64,000 nt of DNA, taken from NCBI GenBank assembly GCA_029561355.1, contig JAKQJD010000645.1:1-64000 (forward strand), written 5' to 3'. Origin of the DNA: Bacteroidota bacterium. GTDB lineage: Bacteria; Bacteroidota; Bacteroidia; Chitinophagales; Saprospiraceae. Below, one piece after another: positions 25,159 through 33,497 of the stretch (its first letter is position 1; the number at the start of each line of letters is the position of its first letter). The notes beneath the pieces were generated by a model. The model did not search any database. It was not told where the DNA came from and saw nothing but the letters and a program-made list of their open reading frames with translations. Made by a program: the position numbers and the translations under genes.

Positions 25159-25530
25159 ATGGAACACCCACAAATGCAACATCATCATTCGGGACACAAA
25201 CACGGAGCATTGATCCAACAGTTGTTGGATTGCGCGACATCTTGCGAAAACTGTGGCGCTTCCTGCCTCGATGAACAAGACGTTACGCACATGGCTCATT
25301 GTATTGAACTGGACCGGGACTGCGCAGACTTATGCTTCCTGGGAGCCAGATTATTGACCAGAGACAGCGAGTTTGCGCATGATTTTTTAGCACTCTGTGA
25401 AAAAGCATGCCGCCACTGCGCAGAAGAATGTGGAAAGCACGAGCATGAACATTGTAAAAGATGCGCGGAAGAATGTATTAAATGTGCCGATGCATGCCAT
25501 GCACATCATGGAAAGATAGAGATGAGTTAG
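25159..25530 (+). CDS. Four-helix-bundle copper storage protein (Csp-like)
   Basis: A 123-residue protein with about 16 cysteines spaced along predicted helices (CATSCENCGASC, CIELDRDCADLC, CEKACRHCAEEC, CKRCAEECIKCADAC). This is the pattern of the DUF326/Csp family, whose tetrameric four-helix bundles hold many Cu(I) ions along the inside. A His-rich N-terminus (MEHPQMQHHHSGHKHG) precedes the bundle. No signal peptide or Tat motif is seen, so it is the cytosolic Csp3-like kind. It lies 64 nt after the system 2 adaptor and may be cotranscribed. It is expected to buffer Cu(I) in the cytoplasm. Confidence 0.88.
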   Translation: MEHPQMQHHHSGHKHGALIQQLLDCATSCENCGASCLDEQDVTHMAHCIELDRDCADLCFLGARLLTRDSEFAHDFLALCEKACRHCAEECGKHEHEHCKRCAEECIKCADACHAHHGKIEMS

Positions 25531-25546
25531 TTAAAATCTGGTGCAA

Positions 25547-25574
25547 GGGAGCGGCGGCCAACGCCGTCGTTCCC
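25547..25574 (+). terminator. GC-rich hairpin after the Csp gene
   Basis: GGGAGCGGCG (25547-25556) pairs with CGTCGTTCCC (25565-25574) through ten pairs, two of them G-U. A weak T-rich run (ACTTTC) follows. It plausibly ends the RND cassette 2 transcript. Confidence 0.5.
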
Positions 25575-25632
25575 ACTTTCAAGCGACAAATTTCAAAAAA
25601 TTAATTTTTAACTGTTCCCTAAATCTTTCATT

Positions 25633-25947
25633 ATGCCATTCGATCAATACCACGAGCCACCCCAGGAACTCTCTGAAGAAACCAGAACATTTGCCAGGAT
25701 GATTACTTCGCTTATTGAGGAAGCCGAAGCCATCGGCTGGTACGAACAAAGAATATCGGTGGAGAAAGATAAAGAGGCAAAAGCCATCATGATAAATGCG
25801 CAGCAGGAAGAGTTCAAACATTTCGGAATGGATCTGGAATTTCTGTTGCGCAAAAAATCCGATTGGCGAACCATTTTGAAATCGGTTCTTTTCACCAAAG
25901 GCGATATCGTTGAACTGGCTAAAAAAGGGGAAGAGAAAGTGGAATGA
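25633..25947 (+). CDS. Encapsulated-ferritin-like (EncFtn) protein without encapsulin
   Basis: A 104-residue two-helix ferritin-like protein. SLIEEAEAIGWYEQR and QQEEFKHFGMDLEFLLRK align by eye with the EncFtn ferroxidase motifs: Glu29, Glu30, Glu32, Trp36, Tyr37, then Glu60 and His63. This spacing is the same as in the Rhodospirillum rubrum protein (offset of two residues). The segment LFTKGDI after the second helix also matches. EncFtn forms a decamer of dimers with iron sites at dimer interfaces and is normally loaded into an encapsulin shell through a C-terminal tail. Here the tail is short (ELAKKGEEKVE) and no encapsulin gene is in the window. Cytoplasmic. It probably oxidises or binds Fe(II), or another metal in this context. 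Confidence 0.78.
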   Translation: MPFDQYHEPPQELSEETRTFARMITSLIEEAEAIGWYEQRISVEKDKEAKAIMINAQQEEFKHFGMDLEFLLRKKSDWRTILKSVLFTKGDIVELAKKGEEKVE

Positions 25948-25999
25948 TAAGGAAATGTAATAAACGAAACATGACTTGACAGTTGGTTAAAAAAAATCC

Positions 26000-26494
26000 A
26001 TGAGCGCTACAACAAGTTTTTCAGTGAAAATAAAAAACCTGTTTCGGGTTTTGGGTCCGGGTTTAATTACCGGGGCCAGCGATGACGATCCCTCCGGCAT
26101 CGCTACTTATTCACAAGCGGGGGCGCAGTTCGGTCTGGCAATTCCGGTTTTAGCGGGTTCACTCTCTTACATATTGGCTGAAACCTTCGGTTGGGAAGCA
26201 GGGCTCGACAAAAAGTTTTACCAGGCTAAAGGGTTTTATATCACCGGGATCATTTCCATACTGATTGGTCTTGCATTGAACTTTGCCGGAGTATCCCCCA
26301 TGCAGTCATTAATTTACACGGCCATATTGTATGGTTTGACATCCCCGGTAATGATTGCTGTTATCCTCCATATCAGCAATAATAAAAAGATCATGGGCAA
26401 ATTCACCAACCGCTCTCATTTCAATATTCTGGGTTTTATAACCCTCGCTTTAATGACAGAAGCGGCCATCGCATTAATCTATTTTCAATTTTGA
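26000..26494 (+). CDS. Internally deleted NRAMP-family metal transporter, probably non-functional
   Basis: A 164-residue ORF joining two parts of an NRAMP/MntH transporter that is normally over 400 residues. Residues 1-45 hold the TM1 metal-binding motif (GPGLITGASDDDPSGIATYS). From about residue 46 the sequence (LAIPVLAGSLSYILAETFGW) is that of the late transmembrane segments and continues to the family C-terminus (NILGFITLALMTEAAIAL). Roughly 250 residues including TM6 are missing, yet the frame is kept. It follows the EncFtn-like gene by 52 nt and precedes the ZIP-like gene by 3 nt. The most likely reading is a decayed gene; a short membrane protein with a changed role is possible. Confidence 0.8.
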   Translation: MSATTSFSVKIKNLFRVLGPGLITGASDDDPSGIATYSQAGAQFGLAIPVLAGSLSYILAETFGWEAGLDKKFYQAKGFYITGIISILIGLALNFAGVSPMQSLIYTAILYGLTSPVMIAVILHISNNKKIMGKFTNRSHFNILGFITLALMTEAAIALIYFQF

Positions 26495-26497
26495 TAT

Positions 26498-27223
26498 ATG
26501 GCTTTGTCTTTTTCAGAAATCCTGATGTTTGGATTATTGCCATTACTAACCATTTTGGTCGGTGGAATAATTCCGTTTATTCGAATGCCAGGGCCCGTCT
26601 TTCGCAGCGTAATGCTACATTTTGCAGCCGGAGTAGTATTCTCGGTAGTAGCAGTGGAATTATTGCCGGACATCTTAGAAAAGCATCGTCCGGTAGAGGT
26701 GATAATCGGTTTTGGACTGGGTGTAGCGGTTATGCTGGCGGTCAAACACTTTACCAACAAAATAGAGCCATCTGCCCAATCACGTTCCATTCTGCCATTG
26801 GGTATATTGATCGGAACTGGGATAGACATTTTGCTCGACGGCTTTTTGTTGGGCATCGGCTTTGCGGCAGGCACAAAGGAAGGTGTTTTACTGACCTTGG
26901 CATTGGCGCTGGAGGTTTTTTCGCTTGGCATAGCGATCTCTATGGAGTTGCGAACGAAGCAGTTTCCCCATACTCAATCTCAAATACTGATAATTTTTAT
27001 GGGCGCATTATTCCTGTTTGGCACAGTGCTCGGCGCTACACTTTTGAGTGGTATATCGCAAGAGATGACAGAATTAATACTATCGTTTGGTTTGGCTGCT
27101 TTGCTTTACTTAGTAACGGAAGAACTATTGATGGAAGCCCATGAAGAAAAAGAAAGCCCGCTGATTACCAGTGCTTTTTTTGTGGGTTTTTTGTTTTTTC
27201 TTATTCTTGGTATGGTGGCTTGA
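26498..27223 (+). CDS. ZIP-family-like metal transporter
   Basis: A 241-residue membrane protein with about eight hydrophobic segments. HFAAGVVFSVVAVELLPDI matches the second transmembrane segment of ZIP/ZupT transporters. The metal-binding segments differ from the family norm: TM4 reads GTGIDILLDGFLLGIG in place of HNxPEG, and TM5 has ALALEVFSLGIAI in place of a His-Glu pair. The ligand set is therefore acidic, which may mean different specificity (Fe/Mn) or another function such as export or sensing. It begins 3 nt after the truncated NRAMP ORF, so the two are cotranscribed. Direction and substrate are unknown. Confidence 0.75.
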   Translation: MALSFSEILMFGLLPLLTILVGGIIPFIRMPGPVFRSVMLHFAAGVVFSVVAVELLPDILEKHRPVEVIIGFGLGVAVMLAVKHFTNKIEPSAQSRSILPLGILIGTGIDILLDGFLLGIGFAAGTKEGVLLTLALALEVFSLGIAISMELRTKQFPHTQSQILIIFMGALFLFGTVLGATLLSGISQEMTELILSFGLAALLYLVTEELLMEAHEEKESPLITSAFFVGFLFFLILGMVA

Positions 27224-27344
27224 GCCGTTGGATGAGGCAGTTGGCTCGATTTAAACGAAACGATCCCATGACCGGATTTATAATCTTAACGTGGCAGGTT
27301 GCCATTTAAAATCATTTCCTTTTTCATCAAAAAAAGACAGATCT

Positions 27345-29117
27345 ATGAAAAAGACACTCTACTTACTTTTTTCCTTGCTGTTGTTAAGTCAAGCAGTCCA
27401 ATCCCAGGACGATCCGCTTCCGCGTGGCCTTTCCGATGCAGAAAAACGGGTGCTTGCGGAAAGGGGCCCTACTTTACCTACAGCTTCTTTTGGTATAACT
27501 GATCCACCCACATTATCGATCCGATCTATGGCCGAATGGGAAGAATTACAGGCTTTGGTGGTTGTCTGGCGCTCGCAAAAAAGCATCGTATCTCAAATTA
27601 TCAACGCCGCGAAACTGGAATGTAAAGTGGTGGTAGTCTGTGACAACATCCAGAGCTGCCAAAACGAACTGACCACTTACGGCGTCGACTGGTCGCAAAA
27701 TGTGGATTTCATTCTGGCCTCCAGCGATAGTTTCTGGGTACGCGACTATGGCGGCTCACCCTGTTACCTGAACGATGTAGATTCCCTTGTTTGGGTAGAC
27801 TGGATTTACAACCGACCGCGACCGCTGGACGATGCTATGCCGGAATTCTTCGGTCAGTACTTTAATATGCCGGTCTATACCACTACTGTAGCGCCCAATG
27901 ACCTCGTCCATACAGGCGGCAATTTTATGACCGATGGCCTGGGTTTAGGCTTTTCGTCAAATCTGGTGCTGGATGAGAATGATATTACAAATAACTGGGG
28001 TACCAGCAACCACTCAGAAGCTGAGGTAGAAGAAATCATGGATACGTACATGAATATCCATACATACGCCAAAATGCCCGTTCTGCCCTACGACGGCATT
28101 CATCACATTGATATGCACATGAAACTGCTTGACGAGGTGACCTTATTAGTAGGAGAATACCCGTCGGGCATTGCTGACGGTCCGCAGATCGAGGCAAACC
28201 TGCAATATGTGCTGAGCAATTTCACTACCTCCTACGGTACGCCGTTCAAGGTGATTCGAGTGCCAATGCCGCCTGACTATTCTAACAATTATCCGCACCA
28301 GGGAGGCGATTACCGGACCTACGCGAATGCAGTTTTCGTCAATAAAACCATTATTGTTCCCGTCTACGCGGAACAATACGATACAACCGGCTTGCGCATC
28401 TGGCGGGAAGCCATGCCGGGTTACAACGTCGTGGGAATCAACTGCGATGCTATGATTTATCTCGGTGGTGCGGTGCATTGCATTACTAAGGAAGTTGGTG
28501 TAACAGATCCGCTGGTAATTAGCCATAAGCGGCTGAATGATATTAATGCCATTAATCCCGACAACTACGAGGTACAGGCTACTATCCGGCACAAGAGCGG
28601 AATTGCAGCGGCCAGCGTGTTTTATAAAACCGATTTGGCTGCTCCGTACCAGGAATTACCAATGTCTCTTGAAAGCGCTGCTGAAAACTTATGGATAGCA
28701 GCCATTCCGCAGCAGCCTGGCGGCACGACGGTATATTACTACATCCATGCAACGGCTAACTCAGGTAAACAAATTGCCAGACCTATGCCTGCACCCGAAG
28801 GTTATTTCCAGTTTAAAATCAATCTCTCGACAGGTACCGTCGACCTTGAAGAGTACACCACTTTATTAGGCGAGGTGTTTCCCAATCCGGCGAGCGCTAT
28901 TACATGCGTACCGGTGTCCAGTTCTACCGGCAGCGATGTGAAAATTGAACTGCTCGATTACCTCGGTCATTCGATAGAGACCATTTTTTCAGGAACCCTT
29001 CCGATAGGCGAATCCAAATACTTTTTCCGAGCAGAACAGTTGGGTTCAGGGATTTACTTCATCAGTGTGATAAGCGGCAACACCCGTCAGGTGCAGAAAG
29101 TGACCGTGCATCATTAA
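27345..29117 (+). CDS. Secreted PPAD-like (peptidyl)arginine/agmatine deiminase with T9SS domain
   Basis: A 590-residue exported enzyme of the PAD_porph/agmatine deiminase family. Signal peptide MKKTLYLLFSLLLLSQAVQS is followed by the catalytic domain with Asp134 (WVRDYGG), His254 and Asp256 (GIHHIDMHMK), Asn328 (YANAVF) and Cys379 (GGAVHC). These correspond to the catalytic set of Porphyromonas PPAD. After an Ig-like region comes a T9SS type A sorting domain (VFPNPASA to GIYFISVISGN). It should convert guanidino groups of arginine, peptidyl-arginine or agmatine to ureido groups and release ammonia outside the cell. The ATG at 27345 is chosen over upstream in-frame codons because it starts the signal peptide. 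Its link to metals is unclear. Confidence 0.88.
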   Translation: MKKTLYLLFSLLLLSQAVQSQDDPLPRGLSDAEKRVLAERGPTLPTASFGITDPPTLSIRSMAEWEELQALVVVWRSQKSIVSQIINAAKLECKVVVVCDNIQSCQNELTTYGVDWSQNVDFILASSDSFWVRDYGGSPCYLNDVDSLVWVDWIYNRPRPLDDAMPEFFGQYFNMPVYTTTVAPNDLVHTGGNFMTDGLGLGFSSNLVLDENDITNNWGTSNHSEAEVEEIMDTYMNIHTYAKMPVLPYDGIHHIDMHMKLLDEVTLLVGEYPSGIADGPQIEANLQYVLSNFTTSYGTPFKVIRVPMPPDYSNNYPHQGGDYRTYANAVFVNKTIIVPVYAEQYDTTGLRIWREAMPGYNVVGINCDAMIYLGGAVHCITKEVGVTDPLVISHKRLNDINAINPDNYEVQATIRHKSGIAAASVFYKTDLAAPYQELPMSLESAAENLWIAAIPQQPGGTTVYYYIHATANSGKQIARPMPAPEGYFQFKINLSTGTVDLEEYTTLLGEVFPNPASAITCVPVSSSTGSDVKIELLDYLGHSIETIFSGTLPIGESKYFFRAEQLGSGIYFISVISGNTRQVQKVTVHH

Positions 29118-29139
29118 CAATATTACTCCGTATACAGGA

Positions 29140-29853
29140 ATGAAAGAAATCGCTCTATTACTCGCTTTGGCTTTCCCACTACGTGCCTGGTCGCAAGTGA
29201 CTGGCTCCTGGTCTGCCTCTTTTCAGATTCCCATTACATTAGGAGAATTTCGTGAAACAAGTGACTCAGATATAGGAGCAGGTGCTCGATTCAATTTTTA
29301 CGTCCGTCCAAGACCTTCTTCGCCGCTGCAAGCCGGTTTTGATATTGGCTTATTTGGAAGGGGAAATGCTCAGGAAACTGTTCCCGTGAACGTGGCGGGT
29401 TTGGTGAATGACTATAATGTAAGGGCCTCGAATAATGTCTTCAACCTCGGCTTATTGTTGAAGTTAGAACCGTTTTCGGAAAATCGTTTCAGCCCTTATG
29501 TAGAGGGTGCGTTAGGGGTCAATAGCTTCTATACCCAGATCCAGTTCTATCAGAAAAACAGAAGAGGGAGAGGACAAATTTTTGATAAAAATGAAGATAC
29601 GAAGGAACGGTGGGGACTTTTTTACGGCTGCAATGCCGGAGTGAAAATCGCCTTCGGTAAAAAACGCAACGGCGGTATCGAACTGAAGTGCGCTTACTTG
29701 CGGGGAGCGAACACTTCTTATAATGCCAAACCTCGGTACAATTCCGAAGGCATCCTGATTCTTACCCGTCTAACCTCGACTACTGACATGCTTATACCAC
29801 AGATCGGGGCTTGGATAAGTTTTAAGGACGACGACGATTACCAAAACGATTAA
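29140..29853 (+). CDS. Porin-like outer-membrane beta-barrel protein
   Basis: A 237-residue protein with a signal peptide (MKEIALLLALAFPLRAWSQ) and alternating hydrophobic strands ending in an aromatic-rich strand (PQIGAWISFK), typical of a small 8-10-strand barrel. No named family is recognised. It starts 22 nt after the deiminase and is followed 20 nt later by a metal-binding lipoprotein, so it may be cotranscribed with either. A central insert (KNRRGRGQIFDKNEDTKE) is basic/acidic and probably a surface loop. Function is not known. Confidence 0.68.
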   Translation: MKEIALLLALAFPLRAWSQVTGSWSASFQIPITLGEFRETSDSDIGAGARFNFYVRPRPSSPLQAGFDIGLFGRGNAQETVPVNVAGLVNDYNVRASNNVFNLGLLLKLEPFSENRFSPYVEGALGVNSFYTQIQFYQKNRRGRGQIFDKNEDTKERWGLFYGCNAGVKIAFGKKRNGGIELKCAYLRGANTSYNAKPRYNSEGILILTRLTSTTDMLIPQIGAWISFKDDDDYQND

Positions 29854-29873
29854 TTCAAAAAGATTCCTTGCTC

Positions 29874-30140
29874 ATGATACGTAAACTGTTTTTCGCTTCC
29901 GCATTTGTGCTGGCACTTTGCTTGACAGCTTGCCGGAACACCCCATCGAACCATTTGCAACACGACCCCAATTACACCCACGTCTATTCCTGCCCGATGA
30001 ACTGTGAAGATAGTAAAACGTATGAGCAGCCGGGTAAATGCCCGGTTTGCCACATGAAGTTGAAAGAGAAAGAGGTGCGCATAAAAGACTTGAATCAAAA
30101 GGCTGATTCAAGTACGATACAAATAACACCTCCAAAGTGA
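29874..30140 (+). CDS. Small heavy-metal-binding-domain lipoprotein
   Basis: An 88-residue lipoprotein: signal with lipobox CLTAC (Cys20), then one heavy-metal-binding domain, YSCPMNCEDSKTYEQPGKC followed by PVCHMKL. The CPM...CPVCHM signature is the HMBD fold that also occurs at the N-terminus of CusB-like adaptors and binds Cu, Ag or Zn. The same domain is found in the larger lipoprotein at 39623-40642. The ATG at 29874 is preferred to the in-frame TTG at 29868. It sits 12 nt before the NicO-like exporter gene and probably sequesters or hands over periplasmic metal. Confidence 0.85.
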   Translation: MIRKLFFASAFVLALCLTACRNTPSNHLQHDPNYTHVYSCPMNCEDSKTYEQPGKCPVCHMKLKEKEVRIKDLNQKADSSTIQITPPK

Positions 30141-30152
30141 CCTGCGTAGATC

Positions 30153-30761
30153 ATGACTGAAATTCTTATCGGTACGCTTTTACTCAGCCTGTGGCACGCT
30201 TTGCTGCCCAACCATTGGTTGCCCATACTTGCCGTGCAACGCAGACAACACTGGTCACTCCGCGAAGTGTCGCGGGTAACGCTACTGGTCGGCTTGGCGC
30301 ACGCTGGTAGTACAGTATTACTTGGTGTGGGGTTGGCAGTATTAGGTTGGCAGTTGTCAGCAACGTTTGAAGATGGAGTGCGTCAGGCAGCTCCGGTAGT
30401 ACTCATTGGACTGGGTATAGTCTTCATGTGGCGGCATTACCGGCATCATCATTCCCATTTGGCGGAAGTCGATAAGACGAACGGTCGAGGTATTATAGCA
30501 ACCCTTGCTCTCGCTATGTTCCTATCGCCGTGCCTGGAAGTTGAGGCTTATTTTCTGCTTGCAGGAGCACAGAGTTGGCGACTGGTATTTGCAGTTGCTG
30601 CTATTTACACCTTGGTATCGGTCATGGGAATGGTGTTGTGGATTCGGGTCGTTCACTTCGGTACGAGCCGTTTTGACTGGCATTTGCTGGAGCACAATGC
30701 TGGTTTGGTAACGGGCGCTACATTGATAGGAACGGGCATTTTGAGTTACTTCTTACATTGA
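30153..30761 (+). CDS. NicO/RcnA-like polytopic membrane protein
   Basis: A 202-residue membrane protein with about six hydrophobic segments. The first contains WHALLPNHWLP (His15 and His21), resembling the HAxxPDH/HALTPGH signature of nickel/cobalt exporters in the NiCoT/RcnA/LysE-like group. A cytoplasmic loop, MWRHYRHHHSHLAEVDKT, is His-rich, as in RcnA. It lies between a heavy-metal lipoprotein (12 nt) and a Zn/Cd-type P-ATPase (15 nt), so these three form a compact metal-export operon. Assignment to export of Ni/Co/Zn is inferred; family identity is by motif only. Confidence 0.65.
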   Translation: MTEILIGTLLLSLWHALLPNHWLPILAVQRRQHWSLREVSRVTLLVGLAHAGSTVLLGVGLAVLGWQLSATFEDGVRQAAPVVLIGLGIVFMWRHYRHHHSHLAEVDKTNGRGIIATLALAMFLSPCLEVEAYFLLAGAQSWRLVFAVAAIYTLVSVMGMVLWIRVVHFGTSRFDWHLLEHNAGLVTGATLIGTGILSYFLH

Positions 30762-30776
30762 AAATCAATCAATTAA

Positions 30777-32771
30777 ATGGCAAAGAAAAATAGTAAATCC
30801 AAAAAGGCTACCAAACCGCTCCCTTCCGACCACACGGTAGAGGACGGACATGACCACGATCATGATGGGCATGATCACGGTAGCGAAAATGCCTCCGGTT
30901 GGCGCGGGTATGCCCCGGTTGCCTTTAGTTTATTGCTGCTGCTAAGCGGGATCGCTGTGGAGCATTGGATTAAATCCGATTGGTTTTCAGGCTGGATACG
31001 CTTGGTGTGGTACGTGGTGGCTTATGCCCCGGTAGGCTTGCCGGTGATATGGAAAGGAGTTCAGGCGGCTTTGAAAGGAGACATCTTCACGGAGTTTCTG
31101 CTGATGGGGCTTGCTACCGTCGGCGCATTTGCCATCGGCGAATACCCGGAAGGTGTAGCCGTGATGCTGTTCTATGCGATTGGAGAACTCTTTCAGGACG
31201 CTGCCGTCAACCGCGCCAAGCGCAACATTAAAGCCCTGCTTGATGTGCGACCTGATCAGGCTACCTTGTTGAGAGATGGGAAACCGGTAACCGTCAAGCC
31301 TGATACGGTAAACGTTGGCGATACTATCCGTGTGAAACCTGGAGAGCGGGTACCCCTGGACGGCACCTTGTCCGGTAACTCCGGGGCATCTTTCGATACT
31401 GCCGCGCTTACTGGCGAGAGCAAACCGCGTACCATTTCCGCTGGCGATACAGTGCTGGCGGGTATGGTAAGTGCAGATAGCGTGGTGGAAATAAAAGTCA
31501 CCAAACCTTTCGGAGAAAGCAGTATTGCCCGCATCCTGGAACTGGTCCAGAACGCTACGGCCCGCAAAGCGCCGACCGAGTTGTTTATTCGCAAATTCTC
31601 ACGAGTTTATACGCCTATTGTAGTGCTGTTGGCCGTGCTCTTGGTAGCCGTACCTGCACTGGTTGTACCGGACTATGTATTCCGCGACTGGCTTTACCGG
31701 GGACTGATTTTCCTTGTCATTTCCTGCCCTTGCGCTCTGGTGATCAGTATTCCGCTGGGTTATTTCGGCGGTATCGGTGCGGCTTCGCGACAGGGTATTT
31801 TATTCAAAGGTTCCAATTTTCTGGATCTGATGACGAAGGTCAGTATGGTAGTAATGGATAAAACCGGCACATTAACGCATGGTGTTTTCAAGGTGCAAAA
31901 AGTGGAAAGCGTGGGTGTGGAAAAGAACGAGCTTCTATTATTAACCGCTGCCCTGGAACAACACTCTACGCATCCGGTTGCCAAAGCAATGTTGCAGTAT
32001 GCGGACGAACAAAAGGTAGACTGGAAGAAAGCGACCGTCGCTGAAGTAAAGGAAACTGCCGGACATGGCCTCACCGGCAAAGTAAACGGGAAGCAGATCA
32101 TGGTCGGCAATACGAAGTTGCTCAAAAAATTCAAAGTCGCTTACCCTGCCGAACTGGATGACGAAGCAGATACTATTGCTGTGGTAGCAATCGGTGGTAA
32201 ATACGCCGGTTTCGTAACTATTGCCGATGAGATCAAACCCGATGCAGCAGACACCATCAAGCGCCTGCATAGTGCAGGAATACGCGAACTGGTGATGCTT
32301 TCAGGTGACAAGGACACTGTGGTTCAAAAAGTAATCAGTTCTTTAGGTATCGAGCGGGGTTTTGGCGATCTGCTGCCGGAAGGCAAAGTAGAAAAAGTGG
32401 AAGACTTGAAACGCAGCAATCCGGGCAGTGTTATCGCTTTCATGGGCGACGGACTCAACGATGCACCGGTGCTCGCTGCTGCCGATGTCGGTATCGCCAT
32501 GGGCGGGCTCGGCTCGGATGCCGCTATTGAAACCGCCGATGTGGTAATCCAGACCGACGAACCTTCCAAAGTGGCAACAGCTATCGCCATCGGGCGAATG
32601 ACGCGGCGGGTGGTCTGGCAAAATATCGGTTTCGCATTTGGCGTAAAACTGATCGTACTGGCACTTGGTGCGGGCGGCCTGGCTACGATGTGGGAAGCGG
32701 TATTCGCGGATGTGGGCGTGGCGTTTCTGGCAATTCTAAATGCAGTAAGAATTCAACGAATGAAGTTCTAA
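30777..32771 (+). CDS. P1B-type heavy-metal ATPase, ZntA/CadA-like
   Basis: A 664-residue P-type ATPase. The N-terminus has no HMA domain but a His/Asp-rich stretch (GHDHDHDGHDHG, residues about 23-35). Transmembrane metal site SCPCALVIS (Cys-Pro-Cys) is followed by LGYFGGIGAASRQGILFKG, as in Zn/Cd/Pb ATPases. Phosphorylation motif DKTGTLTHG, the HP motif (STHPVAKA), GDKDT and GDGLNDAP are all present, so it should be active. It exports divalent soft metals from cytoplasm to periplasm with ATP. It starts 15 nt after the NicO-like gene. Confidence 0.92.
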   Translation: MAKKNSKSKKATKPLPSDHTVEDGHDHDHDGHDHGSENASGWRGYAPVAFSLLLLLSGIAVEHWIKSDWFSGWIRLVWYVVAYAPVGLPVIWKGVQAALKGDIFTEFLLMGLATVGAFAIGEYPEGVAVMLFYAIGELFQDAAVNRAKRNIKALLDVRPDQATLLRDGKPVTVKPDTVNVGDTIRVKPGERVPLDGTLSGNSGASFDTAALTGESKPRTISAGDTVLAGMVSADSVVEIKVTKPFGESSIARILELVQNATARKAPTELFIRKFSRVYTPIVVLLAVLLVAVPALVVPDYVFRDWLYRGLIFLVISCPCALVISIPLGYFGGIGAASRQGILFKGSNFLDLMTKVSMVVMDKTGTLTHGVFKVQKVESVGVEKNELLLLTAALEQHSTHPVAKAMLQYADEQKVDWKKATVAEVKETAGHGLTGKVNGKQIMVGNTKLLKKFKVAYPAELDDEADTIAVVAIGGKYAGFVTIADEIKPDAADTIKRLHSAGIRELVMLSGDKDTVVQKVISSLGIERGFGDLLPEGKVEKVEDLKRSNPGSVIAFMGDGLNDAPVLAAADVGIAMGGLGSDAAIETADVVIQTDEPSKVATAIAIGRMTRRVVWQNIGFAFGVKLIVLALGAGGLATMWEAVFADVGVAFLAILNAVRIQRMKF

Positions 32772-32781
32772 ATCGAACCTT

Positions 32782-33354
32782 ATGAAAAAGCAACTATCTA
32801 TTATCATCGCTGCTTTCCTGTTTTCAGTGGGCATACTTTGGCTTGGGTATGCTGCATTCGGCTTGTGGACAACACTGATTTTTACTTCGGGTTTTCTGGG
32901 TGGGTTCATCCTGTGGCTTCTGCTTCCTTCCAACGGCGATTACAAGGCTATCAGAACTCCTTATTTTATCACGCTTGGACTATTTCTTTTGCACAGGGTG
33001 GAAGAGAAGGTGAGCGGTTTTTTTGACGCCCTTGCGGAAATTACCAAGGTTTCGACGCCGGAGATTCTTTCCTGGCAGGTGATATTACTGGTGCTTACTT
33101 CGGTGGGGGCATGGCTGCTGATCCCGTATTTGGTGAAGCGGCAGTATGCAATCGGTTCTTACCTTGCCTGGACCTTTTTCGCCGCAATGGGGATTACTGA
33201 ACTGGCGCATTTCATTTTTCCGCTGTTTACGGATCGTCCGTATGGGTATTTCCCTGGGATGGCAAGTGTGGTGATACTTGCGCCGTTTGCATGGTGGGGT
33301 ATGTACCGGCTTTCAAGACAGGATACTAAAAATTCCCACTCTGTATGGACATAG
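32782..33354 (+). CDS. HXXEE-type integral membrane protein
   Basis: A 190-residue membrane protein with five to six hydrophobic segments. It has HRVEEK (His-x-x-Glu-Glu, about residue 71), and later ELAHFIFPLFTDRPYGYFPGM, the two features of the HXXEE family of uncharacterised membrane proteins. The conserved His and Glu residues in membrane helices suggest a metal site. It begins 10 nt after the P-type ATPase gene and ends the plus-strand operon before a bidirectional terminator. Biochemical function is unknown. Confidence 0.72.
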   Translation: MKKQLSIIIAAFLFSVGILWLGYAAFGLWTTLIFTSGFLGGFILWLLLPSNGDYKAIRTPYFITLGLFLLHRVEEKVSGFFDALAEITKVSTPEILSWQVILLVLTSVGAWLLIPYLVKRQYAIGSYLAWTFFAAMGITELAHFIFPLFTDRPYGYFPGMASVVILAPFAWWGMYRLSRQDTKNSHSVWT

Positions 33355-33454
33355 GTTTGATTTTAGAAAATGGCATTATTGCTTCTGTTGGACTTACTCT
33401 TGCGCTACAAAGTAGAGTTTTCCAGTTCTTTGAGATATCGGTTTTTAAAGGTGA

Positions 33455-33485
33455 CAGCCATTCAATTCAGTGAAACGAATGGCTG
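33455..33485. terminator. Bidirectional terminator hairpin between convergent operons
   Basis: CAGCCATTC (33455-33463) and GAATGGCTG (33477-33485) form a perfect 9-bp stem. It is placed between the ends of the ZntA-like operon (plus) and the third RND operon (minus). A TTTTTAAAG run flanks it on the left, giving a U-tract for the minus-strand transcript. Confidence 0.65.
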
Positions 33486-33497
33486 CCAACACAACGA

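Noticed and set aside
25633-25947. Complete encapsulin nanocompartment
   Set aside because: No encapsulin shell gene lies in the window; only the ferritin-like protein is present.
33355-33497. Small gene between convergent operons
   Set aside because: Only a hairpin terminator is visible; no ORF with a plausible start and length.
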